From Pseudovibrio ascidiaceicola (lineage in GTDB: Bacteria; Pseudomonadota; Alphaproteobacteria; Rhizobiales; Stappiaceae), in contig NZ_FOSK01000002.1 of assembly GCF_900114245.1 (NCBI RefSeq), positions 391,576-455,575 of the forward strand: a stretch of DNA of 64,000 bases. The letters are read 5' to 3'. The notes under the pieces are model-generated. The model did not search any database and had not been told where the DNA came from. It worked only from the letters and a program-made list of their open reading frames with translations. The position numbers were made by a program, and so were the translations under genes. This document shows, piece by piece, positions 34,055-43,479 of the stretch; positions within the stretch are counted from its first letter, which is position 1, and every line of letters begins with the position of its first letter.

Positions 34055-36772
34055 ATGACGATCTGCAATCTAGAGGGTTTGACCTCTCCACGCTCCATTG
34101 CCATTGTTGGCCCGAACAGCAAGCAGGAGGTGGTCCTGCAACGTCTCATCGACAGCCTTGTCGGTTGCGGCTTTTCTGGCCCCAAGGCTTTTGTTGGTTT
34201 GCCCAACACTTCGGCTGATGGATTTAGGAGTGTCGCTTCAATTCCAGAGGTGGAGGGCAAAGCAGATCTTGCCATTTTGCTGGGAGACCACACCACAGCA
34301 GCTGATGATATCAAGCTTCTTGGAGAACAAGGCACACGCGCAGTGGTTATTCCCGCGAGCGGGTTTGACAGCTGGCGAGATGAGCATCTTGATGCGCTTT
34401 TGAAAGCTGCACATCCGTACAATATTCGAATTCTCGGTCCGGGTAGCCTCGGGATCGCCTCTCCGCATTCCAAGCTCTCTACCCTCCTGACAAGTGAGCA
34501 AGCTTTGAAGGGGGAGCTGGCGCTTATTTCCCGCTCCGGCACCATCTTCAACACTACATTGTCCTGGGCCAAAGCCAACTCCATCGGGTTCTCCGGTGTT
34601 GTTTCTCTTGGTCGTCGTTTGGATGTAGATGTTTCTGACTTACTGGATTGGTACGCGCAGGATTATCGGACCAAAGCGATCCTTGTGCACCTTGAGACCA
34701 TTGCAAACCCACGCAAGTTTATGTCAGCAGCCCGTGCTGCTGCCCGCTCCAAACCAGTGATCGTAATTCGCAGTGGTGCGAGCCGTGACCAACACATTTC
34801 AGGCACCGCTCACTCCAGCCGTTTGGCAACGCGCGATTCTGTTTATGATGCCGCTTTGCAGCGTGCTGGTGTGCTTCGTGTTTATGACCTTGATGAGATG
34901 TTTGAAGCCGCGGAAACTGTCACCCGTGTTGCTCCATCAGCAGGGCGCCGTCTTTCTATCATCGCGAATGGTCGCAGTCTGGCAACACTGGCTGCTGACC
35001 GTCTTGCGAAGGTTGGCGGCAAGTTGGCACCGATCAGCAAAGAGACCAAAGAGAAGCTCTGCTCTTTGACCCGAACTGATGCGCGGGCGGACAACCCAAT
35101 GGTTTTGTCTGAATCTGCAAGTCCTGAGGAGTTCAAAGAGGGTATCAGTGCTCTTTTGAGAGATCCGAATTCTGACGGAGTTCTCGCCATTGCTGCACCA
35201 ACAGCTTTTGAAGACTTTTCTAAGGTTGCCGAAGCAATCGCTAAAGCCGGTAAGGAAGACCGCAAACGGCTTGGCAAGCATCAGGCCTTTGTGACCACGC
35301 TGGCCGGTGGTGCCAATATCCCACGACAAGTTCTGGATGAAGCGCGTGTGCCTTGTTATCCAAGCCCGTCTGGTGCAATTCGCTCCTTCATGCATCTGGT
35401 TCGATACAAGGAAGCGAAGGACCATCTTTCCGCTGTCCCAGACAGCCTGCCCAGCGATTACAAGCCCAACCTGCGACTGGCGAAAGAAACGATCCGCGTT
35501 GCGCTGGAGAACGGGCAGAAGTGGCTTACACCTTTACAAACGCGGGAACTACTGCGGGCTTATTCGGTCAACCAGGTAGAGTTGCATCTGGTCAAAACTG
35601 TTGAGGAAGCTGCGAAGGTTGCTGAGGTCCTGTTCGACAAACACGATCAGCTTGTTCTTAAAGTCAGCAGCCCTGATCTAACTTTCAAATCTGATGTTGG
35701 CGGCGTGCATCTTGGCGTTGACAGCGTTGCTGGCGTGAAAGCAACTTTTGAGAAGATCCTTGGCAATGTGAAGCACTCCTACCCGCATGCTGACATTACC
35801 GGTGTTGAAATCCAACCAATGGTGACGCGCAGGTTTGGACTAGAGACTTATGCTGGCCTTGCGGATGATCCGGTGTTTGGGCCCGTGGTCGTGTTTGGCA
35901 AAGGCGGCACATCCGTTGAGGTGGTTGGCGACCGGGCAATTGATCTGGTGCCGATTGACCTTAACCTCGCCAAGGCGATGATTTCTCGCACCAGCACCGC
36001 CAAGCTGTTGAAGGGTTTCCGTAACCGACCATCTGCCAATGTTGCAGAGGTGGAGCACCTTTTGGTGAAGCTCTCTCAGATTGCCGTTGATTTCCCGGAA
36101 GTGCGGGAGCTGGACCTGAACCCGGTGGTGGTCGATGAGAATGGCATTGTTGTCCTTGACGCGCGTGTCGCGATCAGTGCTCCGGAAAAACGTCCGGGAC
36201 GACAAGGCGCATCTCGCCTGTCTATCGTGCCCTACCCTGTTGAATGGGAGCACACACACAAGCTGAAGGACGGTAAGACGATCCTGATCCGGCCAATCCG
36301 TCCTGAAGACCAAGGCAAACTGAAGAACTTCTTTGAGAAGGTTTCAGTTGAAGACTTGCGCCTGCGTTTCTTTGCTCCAGTCAAAGAATTCTCGCACACG
36401 TTTCTAGCTCGTCTCGTGCAGTTGGACTATGCGCGGGCTATGGCATTTTCGGCTATTGATCCTGAAACGGGCGATATTCTGGGAGTGGTCCGGCTTCATG
36501 CAAACCCAGACCATACCGAGGGCGAGTATGCGGTGATGGTTCAGTCCAACCTCAAAGGCATGGGCCTTGGCTGGGTTTTGATGAAGTTGATTATTCGTTA
36601 TGCGAAAGTGGATGGTATCCAGACCGTCAAAGGCGAGGTTTTACGCGAGAACACCACCATGCTGGACATGTGCCGCAGTCTCGGCTTCCGCGTAAAGCGC
36701 TCTCCTGATGATGATGCGCTTGCGGATGTTGTTCTGGACGTCACTACGCTTGATCGGGAGACGATGAGTTAG
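34055..36772 (+). CDS. Pat/YfiQ-type acetyltransferase with acyl-CoA-synthetase (NDP-forming) domains
   Basis: 905 residues with the domain order of protein lysine acetyltransferases of the Pat family: an N-terminal CoA-binding domain (SPRSIAIVGPN, about 1-130), a succinyl-CoA-ligase-like domain (ALISRSGTIFNTTLSWAKANSIGFSGVVSLG, about 140-430), an ATP-grasp-like domain (LKVSSPDLTFKSDVGGVHLGV and VVVFGKGGTSVEVVGDRAIDLVP, about 490-690), and a C-terminal GNAT domain (ILIRPIRPEDQGKLKNFFEKV ... EYAVMVQSNLKGMGLGWVLMKLIIRYA, about 725-890). It would acetylate lysines, for example of acetyl-CoA synthetase. Single gene; ends 24 bases before the convergent TPP enzyme gene. Confidence 0.88.
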   Translation: MTICNLEGLTSPRSIAIVGPNSKQEVVLQRLIDSLVGCGFSGPKAFVGLPNTSADGFRSVASIPEVEGKADLAILLGDHTTAADDIKLLGEQGTRAVVIPASGFDSWRDEHLDALLKAAHPYNIRILGPGSLGIASPHSKLSTLLTSEQALKGELALISRSGTIFNTTLSWAKANSIGFSGVVSLGRRLDVDVSDLLDWYAQDYRTKAILVHLETIANPRKFMSAARAAARSKPVIVIRSGASRDQHISGTAHSSRLATRDSVYDAALQRAGVLRVYDLDEMFEAAETVTRVAPSAGRRLSIIANGRSLATLAADRLAKVGGKLAPISKETKEKLCSLTRTDARADNPMVLSESASPEEFKEGISALLRDPNSDGVLAIAAPTAFEDFSKVAEAIAKAGKEDRKRLGKHQAFVTTLAGGANIPRQVLDEARVPCYPSPSGAIRSFMHLVRYKEAKDHLSAVPDSLPSDYKPNLRLAKETIRVALENGQKWLTPLQTRELLRAYSVNQVELHLVKTVEEAAKVAEVLFDKHDQLVLKVSSPDLTFKSDVGGVHLGVDSVAGVKATFEKILGNVKHSYPHADITGVEIQPMVTRRFGLETYAGLADDPVFGPVVVFGKGGTSVEVVGDRAIDLVPIDLNLAKAMISRTSTAKLLKGFRNRPSANVAEVEHLLVKLSQIAVDFPEVRELDLNPVVVDENGIVVLDARVAISAPEKRPGRQGASRLSIVPYPVEWEHTHKLKDGKTILIRPIRPEDQGKLKNFFEKVSVEDLRLRFFAPVKEFSHTFLARLVQLDYARAMAFSAIDPETGDILGVVRLHANPDHTEGEYAVMVQSNLKGMGLGWVLMKLIIRYAKVDGIQTVKGEVLRENTTMLDMCRSLGFRVKRSPDDDALADVVLDVTTLDRETMS

Positions 36773-36796
36773 ATCACCGCCTCCGATATTTTCAGA

Positions 36797-38470
36797 TTAA
36801 CTGGTCGCCATAGAGGCTTCGCGGATCTGCGACAGCGAACGGATTGGCGTGATCGCTTCTGGGTCCAGATGCAGATGCAACAGAGCTGGCTTGCCGCTTG
36901 CTTTTGCTGCTTCAAAGGCGGGACCGAACTCATCAGCCGTTTTCACTGTGCTTGAGTGGAAGCCATAGGCTTTTGCAACATCAGCGAAGTTTGGATTGTG
37001 CAGCGTGGTTGCACTGATGCGACCTGGATACTCGCGTTCCTGATGCATGCGGATTGTGCCGTAGATGCCGTTGTCGACAACGACCACAATGATGTTCGCA
37101 CCATCTTGAGCAGCGGTGCCCAGCTCCTGAATGGTCATCTGCAGACATCCGTCACCCGCAAAACAAACCACATCACGCTCTGGGAATTTCAGCTTTGCTG
37201 CAACAGCAGCTGGCAGGCCGTAGCCCATTGAGCCGGAGGTTGGAGCCAGCTGCGTGTTATATTTGCGGAAGCGATGGAAGCGGTGCACCCATGTTGCGTA
37301 ATTGCCTGCACCATTGGTGAAGATGGTGGTGTCGTCGAGGTTGTTCTCTATCCACTCCATCACTTCAGCCATTTGCAGATCACCCGTCACAGTTGGGCGA
37401 GCACCTGACCATGCCAGATAATCAGCATGCGCTTCTTCAACCTGGGCTTTCCAGCCAGTTTTCTGCTTTATGTCTAACTCTGCCAGAGCTTCGCAGAAAC
37501 CAGCAGGGCTGGCGTTGATGCCCAGCGTTGGCAGGTACATGCGCCCAAGTTCCTCTGCACCCGGATGGATGTGAACGACCTTTTGTGCCGGTACTGGAAT
37601 GTTCAGCATGGAATAAGACTGGCTTGGCATCTCGGAGAGGATATCGCCGAGCAGGACAATGAGATCTGAGTTCTCTATGCGAGCTTTGAGCTTCGGGTTG
37701 ATGCCGATGCCCACATCACCAGCGTAGCAGGTATGGCCGTTGTCAAAGAGCATTTGGCGGCGGAACGATACGCCAACCGGCAAATCAGTCTTTTCAGCAA
37801 AAGCCTTAAAGGTGTCACAGGTCTCTTCTGACCAGCGGGAACCGCCGAGAATGAAGAATGGACGCTCGGCCCCTTCCAGCAGTTGTTTAAACTCTTCCAT
37901 CTGATGATTGGACGGATAAGTCTCAATTGGGCGCATAGCCGGAACACGTTGTGCCTCTGCCAGCTCTATCAGCATATCTTCTGGCAAGGCCAAAACGACG
38001 GGACCGGGACGGCCTGATGTTGCGACATGGTAAGCGCGCGAGATCATTTCCGGGATGCGATCAGCTTGATCAATCTCAGCAACCCATTTGGCGATGCTGC
38101 CAAACATCTGACGGTAGTTGACTTCCTGAAAGGCATCCCGCTCGCGCATATCACGGGCGATCTGGCCAACAAATAGGATCATCGGCGTGGAATCCTGCTG
38201 CGCAATGTGAACGCCAGCAGACGCGTTGGTTGCGCCTGGGCCGCGTGTCACCATACAGATGCCCGGCTTACCGGTCATTTTACCCCAAGCTTCTGCCATC
38301 ATGGCCGCGCCGCCTTCCTGACGGCACAGGGTTATGGGAACGGAGGCATCATACAGCGCATCCAGAACAGCAAGATAGCTCTCACCCGGCACACAGAAGA
38401 CACGCTCGGCGCCCTGATCTTCCAGCGCATCCACGATTAACTGACCACCGGTCCGCATTGTCTGGCTCAT
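36797..38470 (-). CDS. thiamine-pyrophosphate enzyme, acetolactate-synthase-like
   Basis: 557 residues with the three-domain ThDP fold: an N-terminal PYR domain with the catalytic Glu in LCRQEGGAAMMAEAWG, a central FAD/NAD-like domain, and a C-terminal PP domain with GDGCLQMTIQELGTAAQDGANIIVVVVDNGIYG (the GDG...N ThDP/Mg motif). Related to the acetolactate synthase/pyruvate oxidase group but without a regulatory subunit gene adjacent, so it is likely catabolic or of uncertain substrate. Cytoplasmic. Confidence 0.88.
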   Translation of the reverse strand: MSQTMRTGGQLIVDALEDQGAERVFCVPGESYLAVLDALYDASVPITLCRQEGGAAMMAEAWGKMTGKPGICMVTRGPGATNASAGVHIAQQDSTPMILFVGQIARDMRERDAFQEVNYRQMFGSIAKWVAEIDQADRIPEMISRAYHVATSGRPGPVVLALPEDMLIELAEAQRVPAMRPIETYPSNHQMEEFKQLLEGAERPFFILGGSRWSEETCDTFKAFAEKTDLPVGVSFRRQMLFDNGHTCYAGDVGIGINPKLKARIENSDLIVLLGDILSEMPSQSYSMLNIPVPAQKVVHIHPGAEELGRMYLPTLGINASPAGFCEALAELDIKQKTGWKAQVEEAHADYLAWSGARPTVTGDLQMAEVMEWIENNLDDTTIFTNGAGNYATWVHRFHRFRKYNTQLAPTSGSMGYGLPAAVAAKLKFPERDVVCFAGDGCLQMTIQELGTAAQDGANIIVVVVDNGIYGTIRMHQEREYPGRISATTLHNPNFADVAKAYGFHSSTVKTADEFGPAFEAAKASGKPALLHLHLDPEAITPIRSLSQIREASMATS

Positions 38471-38769
38471 CCCTCACTCCAGTCCTAATTCAATTGAAGG
38501 GAAGATACGCGGTTTATGCTCTCGTGAAAATCTGCAGTATTTCTCTTTATTATTCCTAGATGGAATGAACTGGGCAAAACACAGTGTAAATGATGAAGCC
38601 TGCATGACAGATTGAGTAGTTTGTTGAGTTACCCCTGTTTTTCACTTTCACAATAAATCTATGGCCCTAGAATACCTCTTAAGCCCGATTGATAGATTGG
38701 CAATTGCAGCCTGAAGGTGCACAACACCTCCAGAGAGTTTGCTTTCGCGTAGTTTTGATGGATGGACCC

Positions 38770-40338
38770 ATGACCGCTGACAGTTTTGACGTGGATACTC
38801 TGACCCAAAGCGACATCATCAGCTTTTTCACCTCTCCCGAAGCGCACCGAGGGCAAGAGGTCAAACGCATCGACACCCATGCGAATATTGCCTTTCTGGT
38901 TGGGAATGACGCCTACAAGATGAAGCGGGATGTGAAGTTTCCGTTCCTTGACTATTCCACGCTGGAGAAGCGGAAGACAGCTTGTGAAGCCGAGATCAAA
39001 CTCAACAGTCAGTACGCCCCTCAGATCTACCGCAGTACCCTGCCCATCACATTGGAGCGGGATGGTTCTTTAGAGCTGGCCGGTCATGGCGCTGTCGTTG
39101 AGTGGGTGGTCCATATGAACCGCTTTAACGAACATCTCGGGCTGGACAGAGTTGCTGAGGAAAAGGGTATCAGCAGAGAGCTGGCGGTAGACTTAGCGAA
39201 ACTGATGGTAGATGCCCATAGCCGAACAACACTGCGGGAAGCCCAGCCGTGGATTGATGATCTGCTCAATTACACCGACCAAAACCTTGTTGCATTCCAA
39301 GAGTTCCCGCAGTTTTTTCCCGGTGATCAAGTGTTAGCGCTGGACGAAGCTGCCCGCAAAGAGCACCAACATATCGAAGGCATGATCCGGGACCGCGGCG
39401 AGTTGGGGCTTGTGCGTCTCAATCATGGTGATGCCCACCTGGCCAATATCGTTATGCATGACGGGAAGCCGCTTCTTTTTGATGCGGTTGAGTTTGATGA
39501 TGCGATCGCGACGGGAGATGTTCTTTATGATCTCGCCTTTTTACTACTAGACTTATGTGAGCGAAAAGAGCCCGAAGCAGCGAATATCGTGTTGAACACC
39601 TATCTCCAACTGGCGCGACAGCCGAAGCATCTGGAAGACCTCCGCGTATTAAGGTTCTACCTGATGATGCGAGCTGCGATCCGCGCCAAGATCGGGGCAG
39701 CGGCGTCATTGCACCAAGAGGGTGAAACACGGCGGAAGACCGAGTATCAGGCACAAGAGTATTTCAAGATTTGCCAAAGAGCGCTTGAACCAACACCACC
39801 TGTTCTTTGTGTGGTTGGTGGCCTTTCCGGCACTGGTAAAACCACGCTTGCTCAAGGGCTGGCCCCCTTACTTGGGCGCATGCCGGGAGCTGTGCATCTG
39901 CGTACGGATGTTTTGCGTAAGGAGATGCTGGAGATCGGTGAGGTGGAGACTGCTGGTAAAGAGACATACACACCAGAGTTTTCTAATAAGGTCTATGCTG
40001 AGTTGCTGCATCGGGCTGAAGTGGTGTTGGCAGCCGGGCACTCCGTCATTATCGATGGAGTTTATAGCAAACCGACAGAGAGAGACTCAGTTGAGCAACT
40101 TGCCGCGAAGACGGGTGCTGAATTTCAGGGGATCTGGCTGGAAGCTGATGTGGAGACGCTTATCAACCGTGTTGATGCGCGACACGGCGACGCATCAGAT
40201 GCAGACTCTGAGGTGGTGCGGATGCAGCAAAGTTACGACCTGGGCGAGATCCACTGGGTTAGGCTGGATAGCGCTAAATCCAAAGAAGCTGTTTTAGAAC
40301 AAGCGCGTAGAGTGACAGGACTGTCTCAATTACAGTAA
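38770..40338 (+). CDS. aminoglycoside-phosphotransferase-like/kinase fusion protein
   Basis: About 522 residues. An N-terminal aminoglycoside-phosphotransferase (APH/choline-kinase-like) domain has HGDAHLANIV near residue 218 and DAVEFDD near 238 (the catalytic and metal Asp). A C-terminal P-loop NTPase has GGLSGTGKTTLAQGL near 353 and a Walker-B-like SVIIDGVY. This bifunctional architecture is widespread in proteobacteria and annotated as an ATP-binding/APH protein; its substrate is unknown. It is not a demonstrated antibiotic-resistance enzyme. The start is one of several in-frame ATGs and is moderately supported. Confidence 0.82.
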   Translation: MTADSFDVDTLTQSDIISFFTSPEAHRGQEVKRIDTHANIAFLVGNDAYKMKRDVKFPFLDYSTLEKRKTACEAEIKLNSQYAPQIYRSTLPITLERDGSLELAGHGAVVEWVVHMNRFNEHLGLDRVAEEKGISRELAVDLAKLMVDAHSRTTLREAQPWIDDLLNYTDQNLVAFQEFPQFFPGDQVLALDEAARKEHQHIEGMIRDRGELGLVRLNHGDAHLANIVMHDGKPLLFDAVEFDDAIATGDVLYDLAFLLLDLCERKEPEAANIVLNTYLQLARQPKHLEDLRVLRFYLMMRAAIRAKIGAAASLHQEGETRRKTEYQAQEYFKICQRALEPTPPVLCVVGGLSGTGKTTLAQGLAPLLGRMPGAVHLRTDVLRKEMLEIGEVETAGKETYTPEFSNKVYAELLHRAEVVLAAGHSVIIDGVYSKPTERDSVEQLAAKTGAEFQGIWLEADVETLINRVDARHGDASDADSEVVRMQQSYDLGEIHWVRLDSAKSKEAVLEQARRVTGLSQLQ

Positions 40339-40420
40339 TATTCCATTTTTTATAATAATTCCAAAGTGATAGCAGCACTCTATTATGCGGGAATCTTCCC
40401 TTTTTGTTTGATTGCCGTCA

Positions 40421-40437
40421 TTGCAAGTCATTCGCAA
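40421..40437. promoter_or_regulatory. Fur-like operator upstream of feoA
   Basis: TTGCAAGTCATTCGCAA is an interrupted palindrome of the type seen in Fur/Mur boxes (half-sites TTGCAAGT / TTGCGAAT around a central C). It lies 44 bases before the feoA start, where an operator would act. Recognition is by eye and not a scored match. Confidence 0.55.
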
Positions 40438-40480
40438 TTGCAGTTTTATGTCTTCAAGAAATAAGATTTTGGAGACGTTG

Positions 40481-40801
40481 ATGTCTTTGCTAGCCAGAGA
40501 AACATTCGAGCAAGCACCCCATAAAGAAGTCTTCGCGCCTTACCGCGAAACATTCGTTCCACCAGTACAGGCCAAGCCGCTGACAGAAGCGCGTGCAGGT
40601 GTTGAATTGAAAGTTGTTCGCCTTGGGCGAAACCGGGCAGATGCCCTGAAGTTGCGATCTCTTGGCCTGACGAGTGACCGTCCACTTTCTATTTTTGAAG
40701 GTAGCGGCAAGCGGGCACGTATCCTTTCCATCGGCTCTCAGCGGGTCGCAGTTGGCGTTGATCTGGCTGACACCATTTTGGTGGAAGAGGTTAGCCAATG
40801 A
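40481..40801 (+). CDS. feoA: ferrous iron transport protein A
   Basis: About 106 residues. The C-terminal SH3-like FeoA domain (about 30-106) includes ARAGVELKVVRLGRNRADALKLRSLGLTSDRPLSIFEGSGKRARILSIGSQRVAVGVDLADTILVEEV, the typical strand pattern with the IGxxRVAVG segment. The N-terminal 30 residues are extra. GGAG sits 6 bases before the ATG. Its stop overlaps the feoB start by 4 bases. It is the cytosolic partner that supports FeoB. Confidence 0.92.
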   Translation: MSLLARETFEQAPHKEVFAPYRETFVPPVQAKPLTEARAGVELKVVRLGRNRADALKLRSLGLTSDRPLSIFEGSGKRARILSIGSQRVAVGVDLADTILVEEVSQ

Positions 40802-43140
40802 GCTGCCACGACACTGGCTCTTGTCGCTGTGAAGACAAACCCCAAGTTCATTTGCTAGGAACAGCCAACTCCGGCAAATCCAGTCTGTTTAACAAGCTGA
40901 CTGGTCGCAGTCAGGTTATCGGCAATTGGCCGGGTGTTACTGTTGATCGCAAAACTGGCATTTGCCAGACTCAGACCTCTACGCTCGCCCTGCTGGACCT
41001 GCCCGGCGTTGCAACACTTTCCTCTCCTGAAGATGACCGCATTGACGAGCGTATAACCCGTCAGGCGCTTTTGTCTGATCGCCCGGCTGCACTGGCCGTT
41101 GTGCTTGATCCGATTGCGCTTGAGCGGTCACTCGCTATTTTGCTACAGGCCCTCGCATTTGATGTGCCAATCGTTGCAGTGATGACCAAAGCAGATCTTT
41201 GGCCTGCCGGTGTTTTGCAGTCAGCTGCTGATCGTCTTTCAGCTGCGCTCGCTATGCCGGTGATCGCAACTTCCGTGCACGACGAGCATTCCTTGGCTGG
41301 TTTGCGTGATGAGTTGTCGACGGCGGTTCGCTCACCAGATGTCCTTTCCCGTTTGCTGACAGATCCGTTTGATCTGATTGAGCCAGTGAAGGAACTGGCT
41401 GATGAGATTGCACAGCTTGCGCCTGAGCTTTCCTTCCAATCCATGCCATTGGCGCATCGATTGATGGAAGGTGACAAGCTGGCACGCGAGATGGTGCCTG
41501 CTGCTGTGCTGGAGAAGGCGCAAGCCGTTTCCAAAAGATGTGAGCTTCGCCTGCAAGATCCAACTGAGCTGGTGATGGCAACGAGCTACTTCAACCGTGC
41601 TTATTCCCTCGCGCAATTGATGGAACTGCCTGAGCCACAGGATGTGCGCAGCTTCTCAGATAAGATTGACCGCTTTGTGCTTTCCAAGTGGGCTGGCCCG
41701 TTTGTGTTCCTTGGCGCGATGTATGCGATGTTCTTCATCGCGATTAATGTTTCCTCCTACTTCATCGATCTGTTTGATGGATTGGGAGACGCCTTGTTTA
41801 TTCAGGCGCCGTTGAGCCTGCTTTATGCAGTTGGGCTTGAAGGTGGTGCACTGGAAATGCTGATCACAGCGCTTGGCGGAGGTTTACAAACTGTCGGTAC
41901 GTTCGCCCCTATCGTCGGTTTGCTTTTCCTCTGTCAGATTTTCCTTGAACAGAGCGGTTATATGGCCCGTGCAGCGGTGGTTGCCGATGGCCTGATGCGC
42001 CGGATCGGATTGCCTGGTCGTGCTTTCCTGCCGCTCATTCTGGGCTTTGGTTGCACTGTACCAGCTGTTGTCGCGACCCGTACGTTGGAGACTGAGCGCG
42101 AGCGGGTGGTGACATCCATGATGGCGCCGTTCATGTCCTGCGGTGCACGTCTGCCGGTTTATGCGCTGTTTGCTGCCGCGTTCTTCCCAGTCAACGGCCA
42201 GAACATTGTGTTCGCGCTTTATCTGCTGGGCGTTGGTGTTGCTATCTTTACAGGCTGGGCGCTGTCTAAATCCTTTTACAAAGGACAATCCACCAGTCTT
42301 GCTATCGAGCTGCCGACCTATCAGATGCCGCAGTTTGCGCAGGTGATGAAGCTGGTTTGGACTCGCCTGAAGATCTTCCTGTTTGGTGCCGGAAAGATCA
42401 TTGTCACTGTGGTGGCGGTTCTGACTATCCTGAACTCTGTGGACTTCAAAGGAAACGTTGGCAACGAAGCCAATGGCAACTCTGTCCTGGCAGTGGTCTC
42501 CAAGCAAGTGACACCAATCTTCGCTCCTATGGGCCTGAGTGAAGATGACTGGCCAGCCACAGTCGGTCTGGTCACTGGCATCTTTGCGAAGGAAGCTGTG
42601 GTTGGCACCTTGCAGACACTCTACGTCACCACTGACGAAGAAGGTGGAGCTCCTGCACCACTGGAAACCGCACAAGAGGCCATCAATACCTTCACGACCA
42701 GCATTGTGGATTTAACTTCGCAGATGCTTGATCCGCTTGGCATCGACATTGGTGATACCTCCAGCTTTAACGTGGCTGCAGAAGAGCAAGAGGTTGAGGT
42801 TGGCTTGTTCACCGCGCTTGCAGCGCACTTTGACGGCAAGGTTGGTGCATTCGCCTACATGGTTGCTGTGCTGCTTTACATTCCCTGCACTGCGGCTCTA
42901 GCCACCATCTGGCGTGAGGTTGGTCGCAACTGGGCTCTGTTTGCTGCAGGTTGGACCACCTTGCTGGCTTACTCCGGTGCTTCTCTGGCTTACCAGATTG
43001 GTACCTTCGCCCGTCACCCAACATCTTCCGCGCTCTGGATCATTGGACTCCTGGCCGCGATTGCTAGTGTGCTGGTCTTCATGCGCCAGAAAGCAGAGAG
43101 CACCATTGCTCATCAGACAGCATTGGAGGCAGCAGAATAA
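40798..43140 (+). CDS. feoB: ferrous iron transporter FeoB
   Basis: 780 residues. N-terminal GTPase: G1 GTANSGKSSLFN, G2 in NWPGVTVD, G3 LDLPGVA, G4 TKAD (Thr in place of the canonical Asn of NKxD), then a helical GDI-like part and a C-terminal transmembrane domain with Gate motifs (LPLILGFGCTVPAVVATRTLE, MMAPFMSCGARLPVYALFAAAFF). It moves Fe2+ across the inner membrane. The N-terminus MSCHDTGSCRC is Cys-rich. Translationally coupled to feoA; feoC follows by one base. Confidence 0.96.
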   Translation: MSCHDTGSCRCEDKPQVHLLGTANSGKSSLFNKLTGRSQVIGNWPGVTVDRKTGICQTQTSTLALLDLPGVATLSSPEDDRIDERITRQALLSDRPAALAVVLDPIALERSLAILLQALAFDVPIVAVMTKADLWPAGVLQSAADRLSAALAMPVIATSVHDEHSLAGLRDELSTAVRSPDVLSRLLTDPFDLIEPVKELADEIAQLAPELSFQSMPLAHRLMEGDKLAREMVPAAVLEKAQAVSKRCELRLQDPTELVMATSYFNRAYSLAQLMELPEPQDVRSFSDKIDRFVLSKWAGPFVFLGAMYAMFFIAINVSSYFIDLFDGLGDALFIQAPLSLLYAVGLEGGALEMLITALGGGLQTVGTFAPIVGLLFLCQIFLEQSGYMARAAVVADGLMRRIGLPGRAFLPLILGFGCTVPAVVATRTLETERERVVTSMMAPFMSCGARLPVYALFAAAFFPVNGQNIVFALYLLGVGVAIFTGWALSKSFYKGQSTSLAIELPTYQMPQFAQVMKLVWTRLKIFLFGAGKIIVTVVAVLTILNSVDFKGNVGNEANGNSVLAVVSKQVTPIFAPMGLSEDDWPATVGLVTGIFAKEAVVGTLQTLYVTTDEEGGAPAPLETAQEAINTFTTSIVDLTSQMLDPLGIDIGDTSSFNVAAEEQEVEVGLFTALAAHFDGKVGAFAYMVAVLLYIPCTAALATIWREVGRNWALFAAGWTTLLAYSGASLAYQIGTFARHPTSSALWIIGLLAAIASVLVFMRQKAESTIAHQTALEAAE

Positions 43141-43141
43141 G

Positions 43142-43375
43142 ATGTTGCAACAGATCGAAGGTGTTTTGGCAAAGCGCGGCGGCGCCACCGTTGGTGAGAT
43201 CGCTCAGGATATGAACATCCCAAGTGACTTTGCCATGGCGATGGTCTCCCAACTCAAAGCATTGGGGCGCATTGAGGAAGTGGGATGCTCCTCAAGCTCC
43301 ACCTCCAGCAGCTGTGCAAGCTCCTGTGGGGGATGCAGCTTTGCGCCGACGGTTCAGTATCAGCTCAAACAATAA
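43142..43375 (+). CDS. feoC: FeoC-like winged-helix protein
   Basis: 77 residues. The winged-helix start MLQQIEGVLAKRGGATVGEIAQDMNIPSDFAMAMVSQLKALGRIEEVGC is followed by a Ser/Cys-rich tail (CSSSSTSSSCASSCGGCSF) with several Cys that could hold an Fe-S cluster, as proposed for FeoC. It starts one base after feoB, which supports the assignment. Ends at a strong terminator. Confidence 0.85.
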   Translation: MLQQIEGVLAKRGGATVGEIAQDMNIPSDFAMAMVSQLKALGRIEEVGCSSSSTSSSCASSCGGCSFAPTVQYQLKQ

Positions 43376-43401
43376 GCTCTGCTTAAGCAAATAAACACAA
43401 A

Positions 43402-43438
43402 CAGGAGAGTAAAGACCGGTTCTTTGCTCTCCTGTTTT
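43402..43438 (+). terminator. rho-independent terminator after feoC
   Basis: 14-bp stem (CAGGAGAGTAAAGA / TCTTTGCTCTCCTG, one G:T) over a 5-base loop, followed by GTTTT. Confidence 0.9.
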
Positions 43439-43479
43439 GCATTTGGGCTTTCAATTGAACCACAGTCACAGGCCCCTTG

